A DNA stretch of 32,569 nucleotides from Winslowiella iniecta (GTDB taxonomy: Bacteria; Pseudomonadota; Gammaproteobacteria; Enterobacterales; Enterobacteriaceae): positions 15,101-47,669 of the forward strand of contig NZ_JRXE01000034.1 of assembly GCF_001267535.1 (NCBI RefSeq), in the 5' to 3' direction. Made by a program: the position numbers and the translations under genes. Positions within the stretch are counted from its first letter, which is position 1, and the number at the start of each line of letters is the position of its first letter. Shown here in pieces: positions 25,101-32,569 of the stretch. The notes under the pieces are model-generated. The model saw only the letters and a list, made by a program, of their open reading frames with translations. It had not been told where the DNA came from and searched no databases.

Positions 25101-28100
25101 CGCCTACTTCTAGCGTGCCATCATTCAGCAGCAACAAATCTCCCGCCGGAATATTCAGGCTCCAGTCGCCGTTAAGATCGGCAATTGCGCTGTACTGTGT
25201 GTTGTTCAGCGTCACCGTCACGGTTAATCCCGCTTCGGTGGAACCATTCACCAACAATCCGGCCAGCGCTTCAGCCAGATTGAGAATACCGTCCAGCCCG
25301 ACATCCAGCGCGATATCCAGCAGCGGTGCTTCGCTGTCGACAATAAAGTCGTGGCTGGCATCGGCGCTGTTACCGGCAATATCCTGCCCGGTAGCGGTAA
25401 CAGTATTGCTGCCCTGATCCAGATCCTGCACATCGATCGCCGGAATAGTGGTGGTCCAGCTGCCGTTAGCATCGACGGTGGCATTATAGGTATTGCCATT
25501 TAGCGTGACCACGATCGTGCCGCCATCGGGGATCCGCTGGCTGCTGCCGCTGATTACCAGCGGGCTGTTGGCTTCCTGGGCATTGACGATATCATTACCG
25601 CTGACCGGGTTAATCGTTAGCAGTGGCTGTGATCCGGCATCGGCAATTACCGTTACCGTATGGGTGTTGCTCGCCGGGTTGCCGGAACTGTCGCTGGCGC
25701 TGGCGGTGATGGTTTGCACGCCGTCTGCCAGTGCGCCTACCTCAGCGGCAGGTACAGTAGCGCTCCAGTTACCGTCGGCATCCACGGTTGCGCTATAGGT
25801 TTGACCGTTCAGGACAATACTGACCGTGCGCCCCGCTTCCAGATTGCTGCTGGTTCCGCTGATTTCCAGCGCTTCGCCCGACTCGGCCTGATTAATATAG
25901 TCATCATCGGACACCGCATTGATGCTTAGCGTCGGCAGATTAGCGACGCTGGCATCAACGGTCAGGGTTTGTTCCACGGTGGTGGTATTACCTGCCACAT
26001 CGGTCAGCGAGACGCTGACCGGATAGTCACCGTCCGCCAGCCCCTGTAGCGCGCTGACTGGCAGATTAACGCTCCAGTTACCGTTATTCTGTACCAGGGT
26101 TTGATAGCTTTGCCCGTTAAACAGCACCGTAATCTGCTGGCCTGCCTCACTGAGCGACGCGGTACCGCTGACCGCGACCACCTGTAATGCCTCAGCGGCA
26201 TTAATAATGTTATCGCCAGCAATATCATTGATATCCAGCGTAGGCGCATCGAAATCGACACTGACATTGCTGTTAGCGACACCCTGGTTTCCGGCATTAT
26301 CGGTCACCGTTACCACAATCGGCAGATTACCGCTCGCCAGCCCTTGCAGCGTGCCCGCATCCAGCTCCAGCGACCAGTTGCCGTCGGCATCGACCGTGGC
26401 GGTATAATCGTTACCATCAAGACTGACCACCACCGATTGACCGTCACCGGTTGCGCCGGTGGTGCCAGTCAGCGTCTGGACCGTTTCCGCTTCGTCGATA
26501 TTGAGATAGCCATCGGTGAATGGGGTATCCAGTGTCGGCACCAGCGGGGCGGTTTCGACCTCAATTTCGCTGGTTGTGGTTACCGGATTGCCCGCCGCAT
26601 CGCTGACCGTGGCGGTCAGGGTGTAGCTGCCGTTAGCAATACCTGCCAACGCGCCTGCTGGCAAATCAACGCTCCAGTCACCACTGGCATCCACGATAGC
26701 GTTATACGTCTGGCCGTTTAGGGTAATGGTGACAACTTGCCCTTCCTCAGCACTGGTGCTGCCGGAAACGCTAATCGCAGCGACCGACTCCAGCGCATTA
26801 ACCCGGTCATCACCGGCAATCGTATCGATGATTAACACCGGTGCTTCACGATCCACGCTAAACGGCGCATCAATCGTGCTGCTGTTGCCAGCGGCATCGG
26901 TCACCGTGACCTGTGCACTGCTGTCGCCTTCTGCCAGCGCCTGTAATACTGCCGTCGGCAGATTTACCGTCCAGTTGCCGTCGCCATCCACCGTGCCGCT
27001 ATAACTGTTACCGTCAATCGTGACGCTGACCGTTTGCCCGTCTCCGCTGATGCCAGTACTGCCACGTAATGGCTGATCGCTGCCCGCTTCTGCCGCATTC
27101 AGCACGCCATCACCAAACGGCGGCTGAATAGTGGCATCCGGCAGTTGATTAACCAGCACATTCAGTGTCGCCGTGCTGCTGACCGCATTGCCTGCCGCGT
27201 CCACTGCGCTGACATTGATGATGGCCGGACCATCCGGCAAGCCCGCCAGCGAGGCCGGTGGGATCAGCACGCTCCAGACACCATTGGCGCCAATTTCGGC
27301 AGTGAAAGTTTGATTGTTGAAGTTGATGGTGACGGTGCTGCCCTGCGGAACATTCTCCGACGTCCCGCTGATCAGCAGATCTTCCGCCGCTTCCGCCGCA
27401 TTCAGATAGCCGTCGTCACTCAGGGTATCCACCGCCAGCCCGGATGCCGCACTGTTAACCTCAATATCAAGGCTGTTGCTGGCGGTATTGCCTGCGATAT
27501 CACTGACCGCCACGGTAAAGCTGGCCGTGCCGTTAGCCAGCGCCTGTAGCGCAGCGGATGGGATTAACACGCTCCAGGCACCGCTTGGCTGCACCTGCGC
27601 GGTATAGATCTGGCCATCCAGCGTAATGGTGACCGTCTGACCTGCTTCAACATTTGTGGCGACGCCCGACAGCGTCTGAGCCGTTTGCTGCTCGGCACCA
27701 TCAACAATATTGTTGCCGGCAAAGGTATCAATACTGATGACCGGCAGATTATCGGCATCGGCTTTAACCGTCAGCGGGCTGTTCTGCTGAGTGCTGTTAC
27801 CTGCGGCATCGGTCGCGATAACCGTCAGGTTATAGTCGCCATCGACCAGCTCGCCGAGATCCGCCGCGGGGATAGTCAGCGTCCAGCTACCGTTAGCGGC
27901 CACGTTGGTGGTGTAATCAGTACCATTCAGGCTGACGGTAATTTCCGCTCCCGCTTCGCCGGTGCCGCTGACGGGCAAAGGCTGCCCCTGCTCGCTGGCA
28001 TTCAGCACGCCATCGCCGGACAGCGTATTAACCTGCAATAGCGGTGGCAGCGTATCGACCAGCACACTGTCGCTGCCGTTGGCGGTATTCCCGGCAATAT

Positions 28101-31100
28101 CGCCCACTGTGACGACAAAAGGTGTATTGCCCTGCGGTAACGTTTCCAGCACTGGCGCCGGAATAGTGACGCTCCAGCTGCCATCGCTGGCAACCGTGCC
28201 GGTATAGTCGTTACCGCCAAAACTGACGCTAACCGTCTGCCCATCGCCGCTGACGCCTGTGCTGCCGGTCAGGATGCCATTATTTTCGACATCCTCAGTG
28301 TTAAGCGAGCCGTCACCAAATGGTGGATCAATGCTGACCGCCAGTTGCGGATTAGCCAGCACATTGAGCATTGAGGTCGCGGTCAGCGGATTACCGGCCG
28401 CATCATTGACCGTTGCACTGATATTTAGCGGACCATCGACGACGCCTGCCAGCGCTCCGGCAGGGACAATCGCTGTCCAGCTGCCGTCGGCACTGACGGT
28501 GGCGTTATAACTGACGCCATTGACCGTGACCTGCACCAGCGTACCCGGCAGGACATTACTGGTCTGTCCAGCGATTTCGAGCGCCGCCAGCTGTTCGCTG
28601 GCGTTCAGATAGCCATCGCCACTGATCGGTTCAATGGCCAGGCTGCTGCCGCTGGTGTTGATGGTGTAATTGCCGTTAACAACAACACTGTTGCCCGCCA
28701 CGTTACTGACGCTGACCGTCAGGTTCTGGCTGCCATCACTCAGTCCGGCCATCGCCCCGGCCGGAATGGTCACGTTCCAGGCACCGCTGCTCTGCACCAC
28801 GCCGCTGTAGCTGACGCCAGCCAGCGTCACCGTCACAATTTGCCCGGCCTCGACATTAGTAGTCGTACCGGTCAGCAGCTGATCAACCCGCGATTCCGCG
28901 TCATCGACAATGCCGTTGCCAGCAAAAATATCCACGGCCACCGTCAGCGTTGGCTGCCCGCTGTCCAGCGTCAGATTACTTTGCAGTGTGGTGGTATTAC
29001 CCGCCGCATCGCGTGCTGTCACGCTGAGCGGATTCGCGCCCTCATCCAGCGCCGCCAGATCCGCCGCCGGGACTTCCAGCGACCAGTTGCCATTAACACC
29101 AACTGTTGCCTGATACGTTTTGCCATTCAGGGTAACGGTCACGTTATCGCCCGCGCTGCCGCTACCGCTTAACAGCAGCGGCTGACCCTGTTCGGCGCTG
29201 TTAAGAATGCCATCGCCGGATGGCGTGTTAAACGCCAGAGCCGGTGGGCTGATATCCACCGCCAGGCTGGATTGCTGCGTGGTGCTGTTGCCCGCAGCAT
29301 CACTGACCGTGACGCTGAGTGGATAACTGCCGTCAGTCAGCGTGGCCAGATCGTCGGCCGGTACACTGACCGACCATTGACCATTTGGCCCGACGATTGT
29401 GCTGTAGACCGTGCCATTAAGCGTTACGCTAACGCTATCACCGGCGGTTCCGCTGCCGTTAATCGCCAGGGGTTGTTGCTGTTCACTGGCATTCAGGATG
29501 CCATCACCCGCCAGCGTGCCGAGGGTAAAGGCTGGCGCACTGGTATCGAGGGTGAACGGGCTGAGCGCCGTGTCGCTGTTGCCGTTGGCATCGGTCGCCG
29601 TGACGCTGATATCGTATACACCATCACCCAGCGCCTGCAATGCCGTCGCCGGCAGGGTTGCACTCCAGCTGCCGTTGGCCGCCACCGTCGCCGGATAATC
29701 GACGCCATTCAGCGTAATAATTACCGTGCTGCCCGCTTCTGCTGTACCGCTGACGGTTAACGGTTGATTCTGCTCGCTGGCATTGATCAGCCCGTCGCCC
29801 GAAATTGGGTTAATCATAATATCCGGTGGCGTGGTGTCTATCGTTACCGGCGTGATTAAATTGCTGCTGTTGCCAGCAATATCGCTTACCGTGACGACCA
29901 CATTGCTGCTGCCGTCCGGCAGATTCTGTAATGCCGCTGACGGCACCGTGACCGTCCAGTTTCCGTCACCATCAACGGTAGCCGGATAATCCACGCCGCC
30001 AACATTTACCGTGACGCTCTGCCCGTTGCCTGCCACCCCGGTGCTACCCGTCAGGGTTTGCGGATTATCAGCTTCATCACCACTCAGCACACCATCGCCG
30101 AATGGCGTATCCAGCGTTGGCTGTGGCAGGTCGTTGATCAGCACATTCAGCGTGGTTTCGCTGCTCAGCGTATTGCCATTGATATCCGTGGTGGTCGCGG
30201 TAATGACTTGTTGACCATCCGGTAAACTTGCCAGTGCCGCCGCCGGAATATTGGCGCTCCACTTGCCATCCGCACCGACGGTCGCACTGTATTCCACGCC
30301 ATTAAAGGTTACGGTGACAATGCTGCCCGCAGCGACATTATTCGAACTGCCGCTGATGGTCAGATCGGACTGTGCTTCGGTGGCATTCAGGTAGTCGTCA
30401 CCACTGATAATGCCAATCGCCAGCGCGCTGAAACTATTATCAACGGTAAACTGTTCGCTGGCGCTGGCGGTATTCCCCGCCGCATCACTGACGGTGACGG
30501 TAAAAGTTTGCGTACTGTTCTGCAAACCGGTAAACGCCGATGAAGGGATCAGCACGCTCCAGCCGCCACCTGACTGCACCAGACCGGTAAATTCCACACC
30601 GTTTAGCGTGACGATGACGGTTTGCCCGGCCTGTACATTACTGGTCGTCCCGGTAAGCCGTTGATCTTCGCCCTGCTCAGCGCCATTCAATTCGCCGTCG
30701 CCGGTAAACAGATCGACACTGATGGTCGGTTGATTGGCCGGATCGGCCGCGACCGTTAGTGGACGGGTGACGGTGGTAGTATTCCCTACCGTATCGATGA
30801 CCGTAACACTGACGGTATAATCGCCATCTGCCAGCCCGGCCAGTGCGGTAGGCGGAATATCCACACTCCATTGCCCGTTGCTGCCAACAAGCGCCGGATA
30901 ATCTACGCCGTCCAGCGTCACCGTAATACTGTCGCCAGCATCACCGCTGCCATTTATCATCAGGGTTTCGCCCTGCTCGGCGCTGTTCAGATAGCCATCG
31001 CCAGAAATGGGCTCGACGCTTAAGGCAGGCGCGGCGGTATCCACGCTCAGCGTGCTGGTTTCAGTGGTGCTGTTACCACTGGCATTGCTGGCGGTCACGG

Positions 31101-32569
31101 TGAATGGGTAGTCGCCATCATCGAGTGCTAACAGCGCTGAGGCCGGAATATTGACACTCCACTCGCCATTACTGCCGACGGTAGTGGTGTACTCCTGACC
31201 ATTCAGCGTGACGGTAATCGTGTCTCCGGCGCTGGCGGTGCCGCCGATCGCCAGCGGCTGCCCTTGTTCAGTGGCGTTAACCACACCGTCTTCGGCAATC
31301 GGATCGACCGTCAGTAAAGGCCCGGCGGTATCCACCGTCAGCAGCGTGGTTTGCGTGCTGGTGTTGCCCGCCGCATCGCTGACGCCGACACTCAGGGTGT
31401 AGTCGCCATCGTTAAGTGCCGCCAGATCATCCGGCGGTATCTGTACTGACCATTGACCGTTCGCCCCAACGGTTGCGGCATACTCTTTCCCATTGAGTGT
31501 CACGGTGATGCTATCGCCGGTAGTGCCGCTGCCGCTAATCAGCAGTGGCTCGCTCTGCTCGCTGGCATTAAGAATGCCGTCACCGGCCACCGGATTAAGG
31601 GTAAAGTTCGGCGCGGTAGTATCCACCGCCAGGGCACTCTGCTGCGTCGCCGTATTGCCTGCCGCATCGGTGACGGTCACCGCAACGGTGTAACTGCTGC
31701 CGTCAGCCAGCGCAGCCAGATCACCGGTCGGCACAACCAGTGACCACGCGCCATTTCCCGCCACGGTAGCCGTGTAGTTCTTACCATTTAGCATGACGCT
31801 GACGCTGTCGCCCGGCGTACCGGTGCCATTCAGCGTCAGTGGCTGTCCCTGTTCGACGCTGTTAAGGATGCCATCACCGGCAACCGGTGCCAGTGTAAAG
31901 GTCGGATCTGCGGTGATCAGCGTAACACTGCTGGTTTGCGTCGTGCTGTTACCGGCGACATCGGTGGCGGTCGCCGTCACTGCGTAGTCGCCATCATCCA
32001 GCCCTTGCAGCACTGCCGCCGGAATATTGACTCTCCAGTCACCATTGTTATCAACGGTAGCCGGATAATCGATGCCGTTTAAGGTAATCGTTACGGTGGC
32101 TCCCGCCTCTGCGCTGCCTTCAATGGTCAGCGGTTGATTCTGCTCGCTGGCATTTATCAGGCCATCATCAGAGATCGGCTCAATGCTGAGGCCCGGAGCC
32201 AGAGTATCTACCGTAACTGGCGTGGTTGACGTACTGGTATTGCCCGCCGCATCGCTGACTACCACCACGATATTGCTGCTGCCGTCCGGTAACGCCTGCA
32301 ATACATCTGATGGGATCAATACGCTCCAGCTGCCGTCACTATTTACCAGCGCCGGATAATCGTTGCCGCCGACAGTCACGATAACGCTCTGCCCCGGCCC
32401 GGTTACACCGGTGTTGCCACTCAGGGTTTGATCGCTCTGCGACTCATCGCCATTCAGTATGCCGTCGGTAAACGGTATATCCAGGCTGGCGTCCGGCAGG
32501 TTATTGATCGCAACAATCAGCGTGCCGCTGGCCGAGATGGTCGTGCCGTTCGCTCCCGGCGTGGTGGCG
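18598..32569 (-). CDS. Giant type I-secreted adhesin with Ig-like repeats (BapA/SiiE-like), N-terminus outside window
   Basis: The frame is open without interruption from the right edge to the TAA at 18598-18600, giving 4656 visible residues; the N-terminus and promoter lie beyond the window. About 43 Ig-like repeats of about 100 residues run almost to the C-terminus. Each has a GDGxLNxxE opening, a central ITVTLNG-x-x-Y-x-A-T-V, a WSVxIP strand and a closing VTDAAGN. A short Ala/Ser/Thr-rich linker and a type I secretion module follow. Proteins of this design (BapA, SiiE, LapA) are exported in one step and mediate biofilm formation or attachment. The next three genes form the matching exporter, in bapABCD order. 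Whether the protein is retained at the surface cannot be judged without its N-terminus. Acidic residues and few cysteines fit calcium-stiffened repeats. Confidence 0.95.
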   Translation of the reverse strand, partial: ATTPGANGTTISASGTLIVAINNLPDASLDIPFTDGILNGDESQSDQTLSGNTGVTGPGQSVIVTVGGNDYPALVNSDGSWSVLIPSDVLQALPDGSSNIVVVVSDAAGNTSTSTTPVTVDTLAPGLSIEPISDDGLINASEQNQPLTIEGSAEAGATVTITLNGIDYPATVDNNGDWRVNIPAAVLQGLDDGDYAVTATATDVAGNSTTQTSSVTLITADPTFTLAPVAGDGILNSVEQGQPLTLNGTGTPGDSVSVMLNGKNYTATVAGNGAWSLVVPTGDLAALADGSSYTVAVTVTDAAGNTATQQSALAVDTTAPNFTLNPVAGDGILNASEQSEPLLISGSGTTGDSITVTLNGKEYAATVGANGQWSVQIPPDDLAALNDGDYTLSVGVSDAAGNTSTQTTLLTVDTAGPLLTVDPIAEDGVVNATEQGQPLAIGGTASAGDTITVTLNGQEYTTTVGSNGEWSVNIPASALLALDDGDYPFTVTASNASGNSTTETSTLSVDTAAPALSVEPISGDGYLNSAEQGETLMINGSGDAGDSITVTLDGVDYPALVGSNGQWSVDIPPTALAGLADGDYTVSVTVIDTVGNTTTVTRPLTVAADPANQPTISVDLFTGDGELNGAEQGEDQRLTGTTSNVQAGQTVIVTLNGVEFTGLVQSGGGWSVLIPSSAFTGLQNSTQTFTVTVSDAAGNTASASEQFTVDNSFSALAIGIISGDDYLNATEAQSDLTISGSSNNVAAGSIVTVTFNGVEYSATVGADGKWSANIPAAALASLPDGQQVITATTTDINGNTLSSETTLNVLINDLPQPTLDTPFGDGVLSGDEADNPQTLTGSTGVAGNGQSVTVNVGGVDYPATVDGDGNWTVTVPSAALQNLPDGSSNVVVTVSDIAGNSSNLITPVTIDTTPPDIMINPISGDGLINASEQNQPLTVSGTAEAGSTVIITLNGVDYPATVAANGSWSATLPATALQALGDGVYDISVTATDANGNSDTALSPFTLDTSAPAFTLGTLAGDGILNASEQQQPLAINGSGTAGDSVSVTLNGTVYSTIVGPNGQWSVSVPADDLATLTDGSYPLSVTVSDAAGNSTTQQSSLAVDISPPALAFNTPSGDGILNSAEQGQPLLLSGSGSAGDNVTVTLNGKTYQATVGVNGNWSLEVPAADLAALDEGANPLSVTARDAAGNTTTLQSNLTLDSGQPTLTVAVDIFAGNGIVDDAESRVDQLLTGTTTNVEAGQIVTVTLAGVSYSGVVQSSGAWNVTIPAGAMAGLSDGSQNLTVSVSNVAGNSVVVNGNYTINTSGSSLAIEPISGDGYLNASEQLAALEIAGQTSNVLPGTLVQVTVNGVSYNATVSADGSWTAIVPAGALAGVVDGPLNISATVNDAAGNPLTATSMLNVLANPQLAVSIDPPFGDGSLNTEDVENNGILTGSTGVSGDGQTVSVSFGGNDYTGTVASDGSWSVTIPAPVLETLPQGNTPFVVTVGDIAGNTANGSDSVLVDTLPPLLQVNTLSGDGVLNASEQGQPLPVSGTGEAGAEITVSLNGTDYTTNVAANGSWTLTIPAADLGELVDGDYNLTVIATDAAGNSTQQNSPLTVKADADNLPVISIDTFAGNNIVDGAEQQTAQTLSGVATNVEAGQTVTITLDGQIYTAQVQPSGAWSVLIPSAALQALANGTASFTVAVSDIAGNTASNSLDIEVNSAASGLAVDTLSDDGYLNAAEAAEDLLISGTSENVPQGSTVTINFNNQTFTAEIGANGVWSVLIPPASLAGLPDGPAIINVSAVDAAGNAVSSTATLNVLVNQLPDATIQPPFGDGVLNAAEAGSDQPLRGSTGISGDGQTVSVTIDGNSYSGTVDGDGNWTVNLPTAVLQALAEGDSSAQVTVTDAAGNSSTIDAPFSVDREAPVLIIDTIAGDDRVNALESVAAISVSGSTSAEEGQVVTITLNGQTYNAIVDASGDWSVDLPAGALAGIANGSYTLTATVSDAAGNPVTTTSEIEVETAPLVPTLDTPFTDGYLNIDEAETVQTLTGTTGATGDGQSVVVSLDGNDYTATVDADGNWSLELDAGTLQGLASGNLPIVVTVTDNAGNQGVANSNVSVDFDAPTLDINDIAGDNIINAAEALQVVAVSGTASLSEAGQQITVLFNGQSYQTLVQNNGNWSVNLPVSALQGLADGDYPVSVSLTDVAGNTTTVEQTLTVDASVANLPTLSINAVSDDDYINQAESGEALEISGTSSNLEAGRTVSIVLNGQTYSATVDADGNWSATVPAAEVGALADGVQTITASASDSSGNPASNTHTVTVIADAGSQPLLTINPVSGNDIVNAQEANSPLVISGSSQRIPDGGTIVVTLNGNTYNATVDANGSWTTTIPAIDVQDLDQGSNTVTATGQDIAGNSADASHDFIVDSEAPLLDIALDVGLDGILNLAEALAGLLVNGSTEAGLTVTVTLNNTQYSAIADLNGDWSLNIPAGDLLLLNDGTLEVGVSVTDSAGNTTTELVELDVAINALPLLTINTPFIDGLLNASEAAVGQVLSGTATNLAAGTVLEISVGGLTFDGLVDADGNWSATLPAGALQGLLDGQLQLEVSALDAAGNPAAVTTTVDLLINNLPLATILPPFVDGALNAVEAGLNQTINGTTGITGPGQIVTLNIDGDLFNTTVDTNGNWSATLTPAQLADLGNGNHIIEVVVTDRAGNSNEATLDFNAIITGLPQPVLMTPFVDGILNAAEAAIGGTLDGSSGITGEQTVIVNINGSAFQASVDEATGVWSLDLPASLLQALPDGNWPISVSVTDSVGNVGSVSDTVLVAINNLPQPTLNLPFGDGALNIAEAAAGQLLSGKTGITGIDQNVTVEISGFNGDNPLLATVDINGNWSLNLTPIQLATLADGPHTLTVTATDVALNSATISQQVISALTLPDPMIDVPFIDGILNIAEAGTSLTLTGSTGVEGLNQGVQLKIDVNGLTYTGIVDADGNWAVDIPAGALSGLTDGTHSINVTVTDGAGNSNTQSLDFTAALTLPLPTLALPFDDGFLNAAELMAGGTLTGTTGVTGAGQQVTVTLAGINYDATVDNAGNWTLDLASEVLDGLAQGNTNLAVEVTDIAGNSANITSSFVVDTLAPAISITPFTGDNTLTYLESLTTQTLSGTTSGATTGSIVTVSMGTATLTGVVQANGNWTVNVTPVAMEQLGTTSGVIGVTVSDAAGNIGNASITVAVNLTPPPVALVTLTPVNGDNIINAADGVGAVTLNGTYANLGLLGGTVSVTVNGIPVGTMPVIGDDGNWSISVPNGIFIDGNATVAVTAIGIGGTASTTSTVLVDRGIPTLTINAFATDDVLNGSETAVSQAISGSASLSETGRTVNVILNGKNYSAVVQANGNWSALVPVADLQALGQGVQTISASLSDAAGNTGTATHLIEVDTVAPLLQIDALLGDNILNALDILLTQTLTGRAPGAEGETIGLYLGDGNPLATGIVNPDGTFSLDLTPEVLGSLTEGPLVFGVRVSDEAGNRTEATLTVNKVVNSALNLVVDSVFGDGFLNAADTLIGQTISGVATSAGMGAIVELTLGGTTLSAAVGQDGKWAIVVPPNLLQLLGDGDIDLDLTLTDAAGNSRTVTETVTAIVNNLPVIGDLTGLFGGDNLLNVVESTLEQTIGGVINAASGSVVTVTLGSKSYQSTVNALGEWGVTIPPLDLGALLDGTLSLGVSVVDPAGNTAASSVDVGIFNTQPSISLSPIFGDGILNVIDLLTGQTISGVVNNVAAGSIVTLSIGSSTVTATVGQNGAFSASVAPNILGTLLDGNLTVGASVTDVAGNTASTSAGLLVDVTAPTVTLTPLFGDGLLNAADALLTQLIGGTVNGAEPGSKVVVNIAGQEFVTSTAANGSFGISLSPAILQGLLDGNLTVGVTVTDSAGNTGGASASALVGIHNLPVITLNPLFGDGVLNLLESLVTQTISGTIANVTAGSTVRVNIGNSTVTATVGNNGQFSAQVTPDILGTLLNGNLTVGVSVTDVVGNTTSVSAGVQVGISNPPTLTLNSVFGDGVLSAADLVSAQTISGSSTNLATGSTVNVTLAGHSYSTQVTSNGNWTLSVPKTDLATLANGTLTVSASATDAYGNVASKTGAVSVIANTPPTVSVSTVFGDGLLNAADALSAQTITGTSTNAEGSTISVSVGNQNFTGIVGASGSWSVSVPSASLLALADGTQTVTASVTNAAGNSGSGTGSAIVGTHTLPGVAIGSIFGGDGYLNLAEASTSESISGTSTNAVGSQVSVDVAGTVYTTTVAANGSWSVNVPSSVLRSIADGSHTIMVTLTDTVGNTAVAGNSFTAKTHALPVIGVDPVLSLLSVLITGLTISGGTLNLAQGTRLNVTLNGSTLQATTDALGRYSVKFPGGLLTALSLSSIVTVTAVDVAGNPAATSNTLLLGSLLPVAAVASESASLFAMDMDDARQADTHSLAVTHDEKASEEIGTATAASSATSAADITTTGSAVAEEGSYTIGGVVITRADGSTQQGASVTGSAGDDTVVVTDLNFDHIDGGQGIDTLVLNGEHLDLDLSTLGLKIGNIEVLDLGQSGTNSVRLDLQQALALTDSPQDDLLIKGADGSQVTLSNTDGGVWATVGQRTVDGQIFDVYHNSALVSDNNLGDVLVQHNLQVHVV
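19101..19290 (-). other. Ala/Ser/Thr-rich linker of the adhesin
   Basis: Between the last repeat and the secretion module lies a non-repetitive stretch that includes FAMDMDDARQADTHSLAV and a low-complexity run, ATAASSATSAADITTTGSAV. It is probably an unstructured tether. Confidence 0.6.
19565..21980 (-). repeat. C-proximal block of eight FGDG-xLN-AADAL repeats in the adhesin
   Basis: Eight neighbouring repeats share openings such as LNPLFGDGVLNLLESLVTQ and LTPLFGDGLLNAADALLTQ. Several use a distinctive TISGTxxNVxAGSxVxVNIG with FSAxVTPDILGTLLDGNLTVG. They differ from the EQGQ-type repeats of the other end of the window. Confidence 0.65.
23190..25020 (-). repeat. Homogeneous run of six PF-x-DG (Z-like) repeats in the adhesin
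   Basis: Six consecutive repeats open with PFIDG, PFVDG, PFVDG, PFGDG, PFIDG and PFDDG, followed by xLNxxEA, and most contain a GSTGITG-type turn. Neighbouring blocks are of other types, so this run looks like a local expansion. Confidence 0.65.
27115..32569 (-). repeat. Higher-order block: recurring four-type repeat cycle in the adhesin
   Basis: Repeats fall into types that recur in order. Z opens PFGDG and contains TGSTG-GDGQ. A opens ISGDG-LN-EQGQ and contains AGDSITVTLNG. X contains TSNVEAGQ-VTVTL with ISxDxF before it. Y opens ISGDDYLN and ends TLNVLINDLP. From the right edge the order is Z, five A, X, Y; then Z, three A, X, Y; then Z, one A, X, Y; then Z again near 27115. New cycles begin near 30110 and 28320. 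Confidence 0.7.

Larger units (their letters stand above)
19290..32569 (-). repeat. About 43 tandem Ig-like repeats of ~100 residues (~300 bp) in the adhesin
   Basis: The GDGxLNxxE opening recurs about every 300 bases across the whole stretch. I find 43 copies plus one entering from the right edge; the last (near 19540, SLLSVLITGLTISGG) has lost the motif. Copies are clearly related but diverged at both protein and DNA level. Most openings read G-D/N-D/G-x-L/I/V-N, and most ends read D-x-A/S-G-N. Confidence 0.9.

Noticed and set aside
32377-32379. GTG near the right edge as the start of the adhesin
   Set aside because: The same frame continues upstream to the edge with another Ig-like repeat (PFTDGILNGDE), so the true start lies outside the window.
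19290-32569. Regular periodic repeats considered as a CRISPR or other non-coding array
   Set aside because: The period is about 300 bases, the copies are diverged, and one uninterrupted reading frame with Ig-like repeats explains them.

Overview
The window looks like chromosomal DNA of a plant- or environment-associated member of the Enterobacterales (Erwiniaceae or a close relative). The clue is the run yojI, alkB, apbE, ompC, micF, which follows the order I recall from Escherichia coli (yojI-alkB-ada-apbE-ompC-micF-rcsD) but with three differences: ada is absent, an ABC importer sits between apbE and ompC, and a type I secretion/giant adhesin locus follows micF. The genus is inference; no rRNA or other taxonomic marker is present.

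Bases 1-3820 (+ strand) hold the end of an operon: a flavin-dependent monooxygenase (C-terminal part only), a periplasmic amino-acid-type binding protein, a GNAT acetyltransferase, an ABC permease and an ABC ATPase. The combination resembles operons that import and salvage sulfur-containing amino-acid derivatives. A hairpin terminator ends it. Bases 3822-5310 hold a divergent pair, phenolic acid decarboxylase (padC) and a LysR regulator, with palindromes between them.

Bases 5311-8956 (- strand) carry apbE, alkB and yojI, ending in a structured trailer and a very clear intrinsic terminator. A Fur-like site lies upstream of yojI. Bases 9127-9237 encode a 36-residue membrane protein. Bases 9443-12023 encode a complete ABC importer with a Tat-type binding protein, behind a near-consensus sigma-54 promoter with NtrC-like sites. 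This suggests nitrogen-limitation control. ompC and the small RNA micF follow, with OmpR-type sites between them.

Bases 13811-32569 (- strand) are one locus: a giant secreted adhesin whose N-terminus lies beyond the window (4656 residues visible), then a TolC-like outer-membrane factor, a type I secretion ABC transporter and a membrane fusion protein. The order matches bapABCD of Salmonella. A strong terminator hairpin separates the adhesin gene from its exporter genes. The adhesin contains about 43 Ig-like repeats of about 100 residues. They are arranged in recognisable higher-order blocks, which is the most unusual structure in the window.
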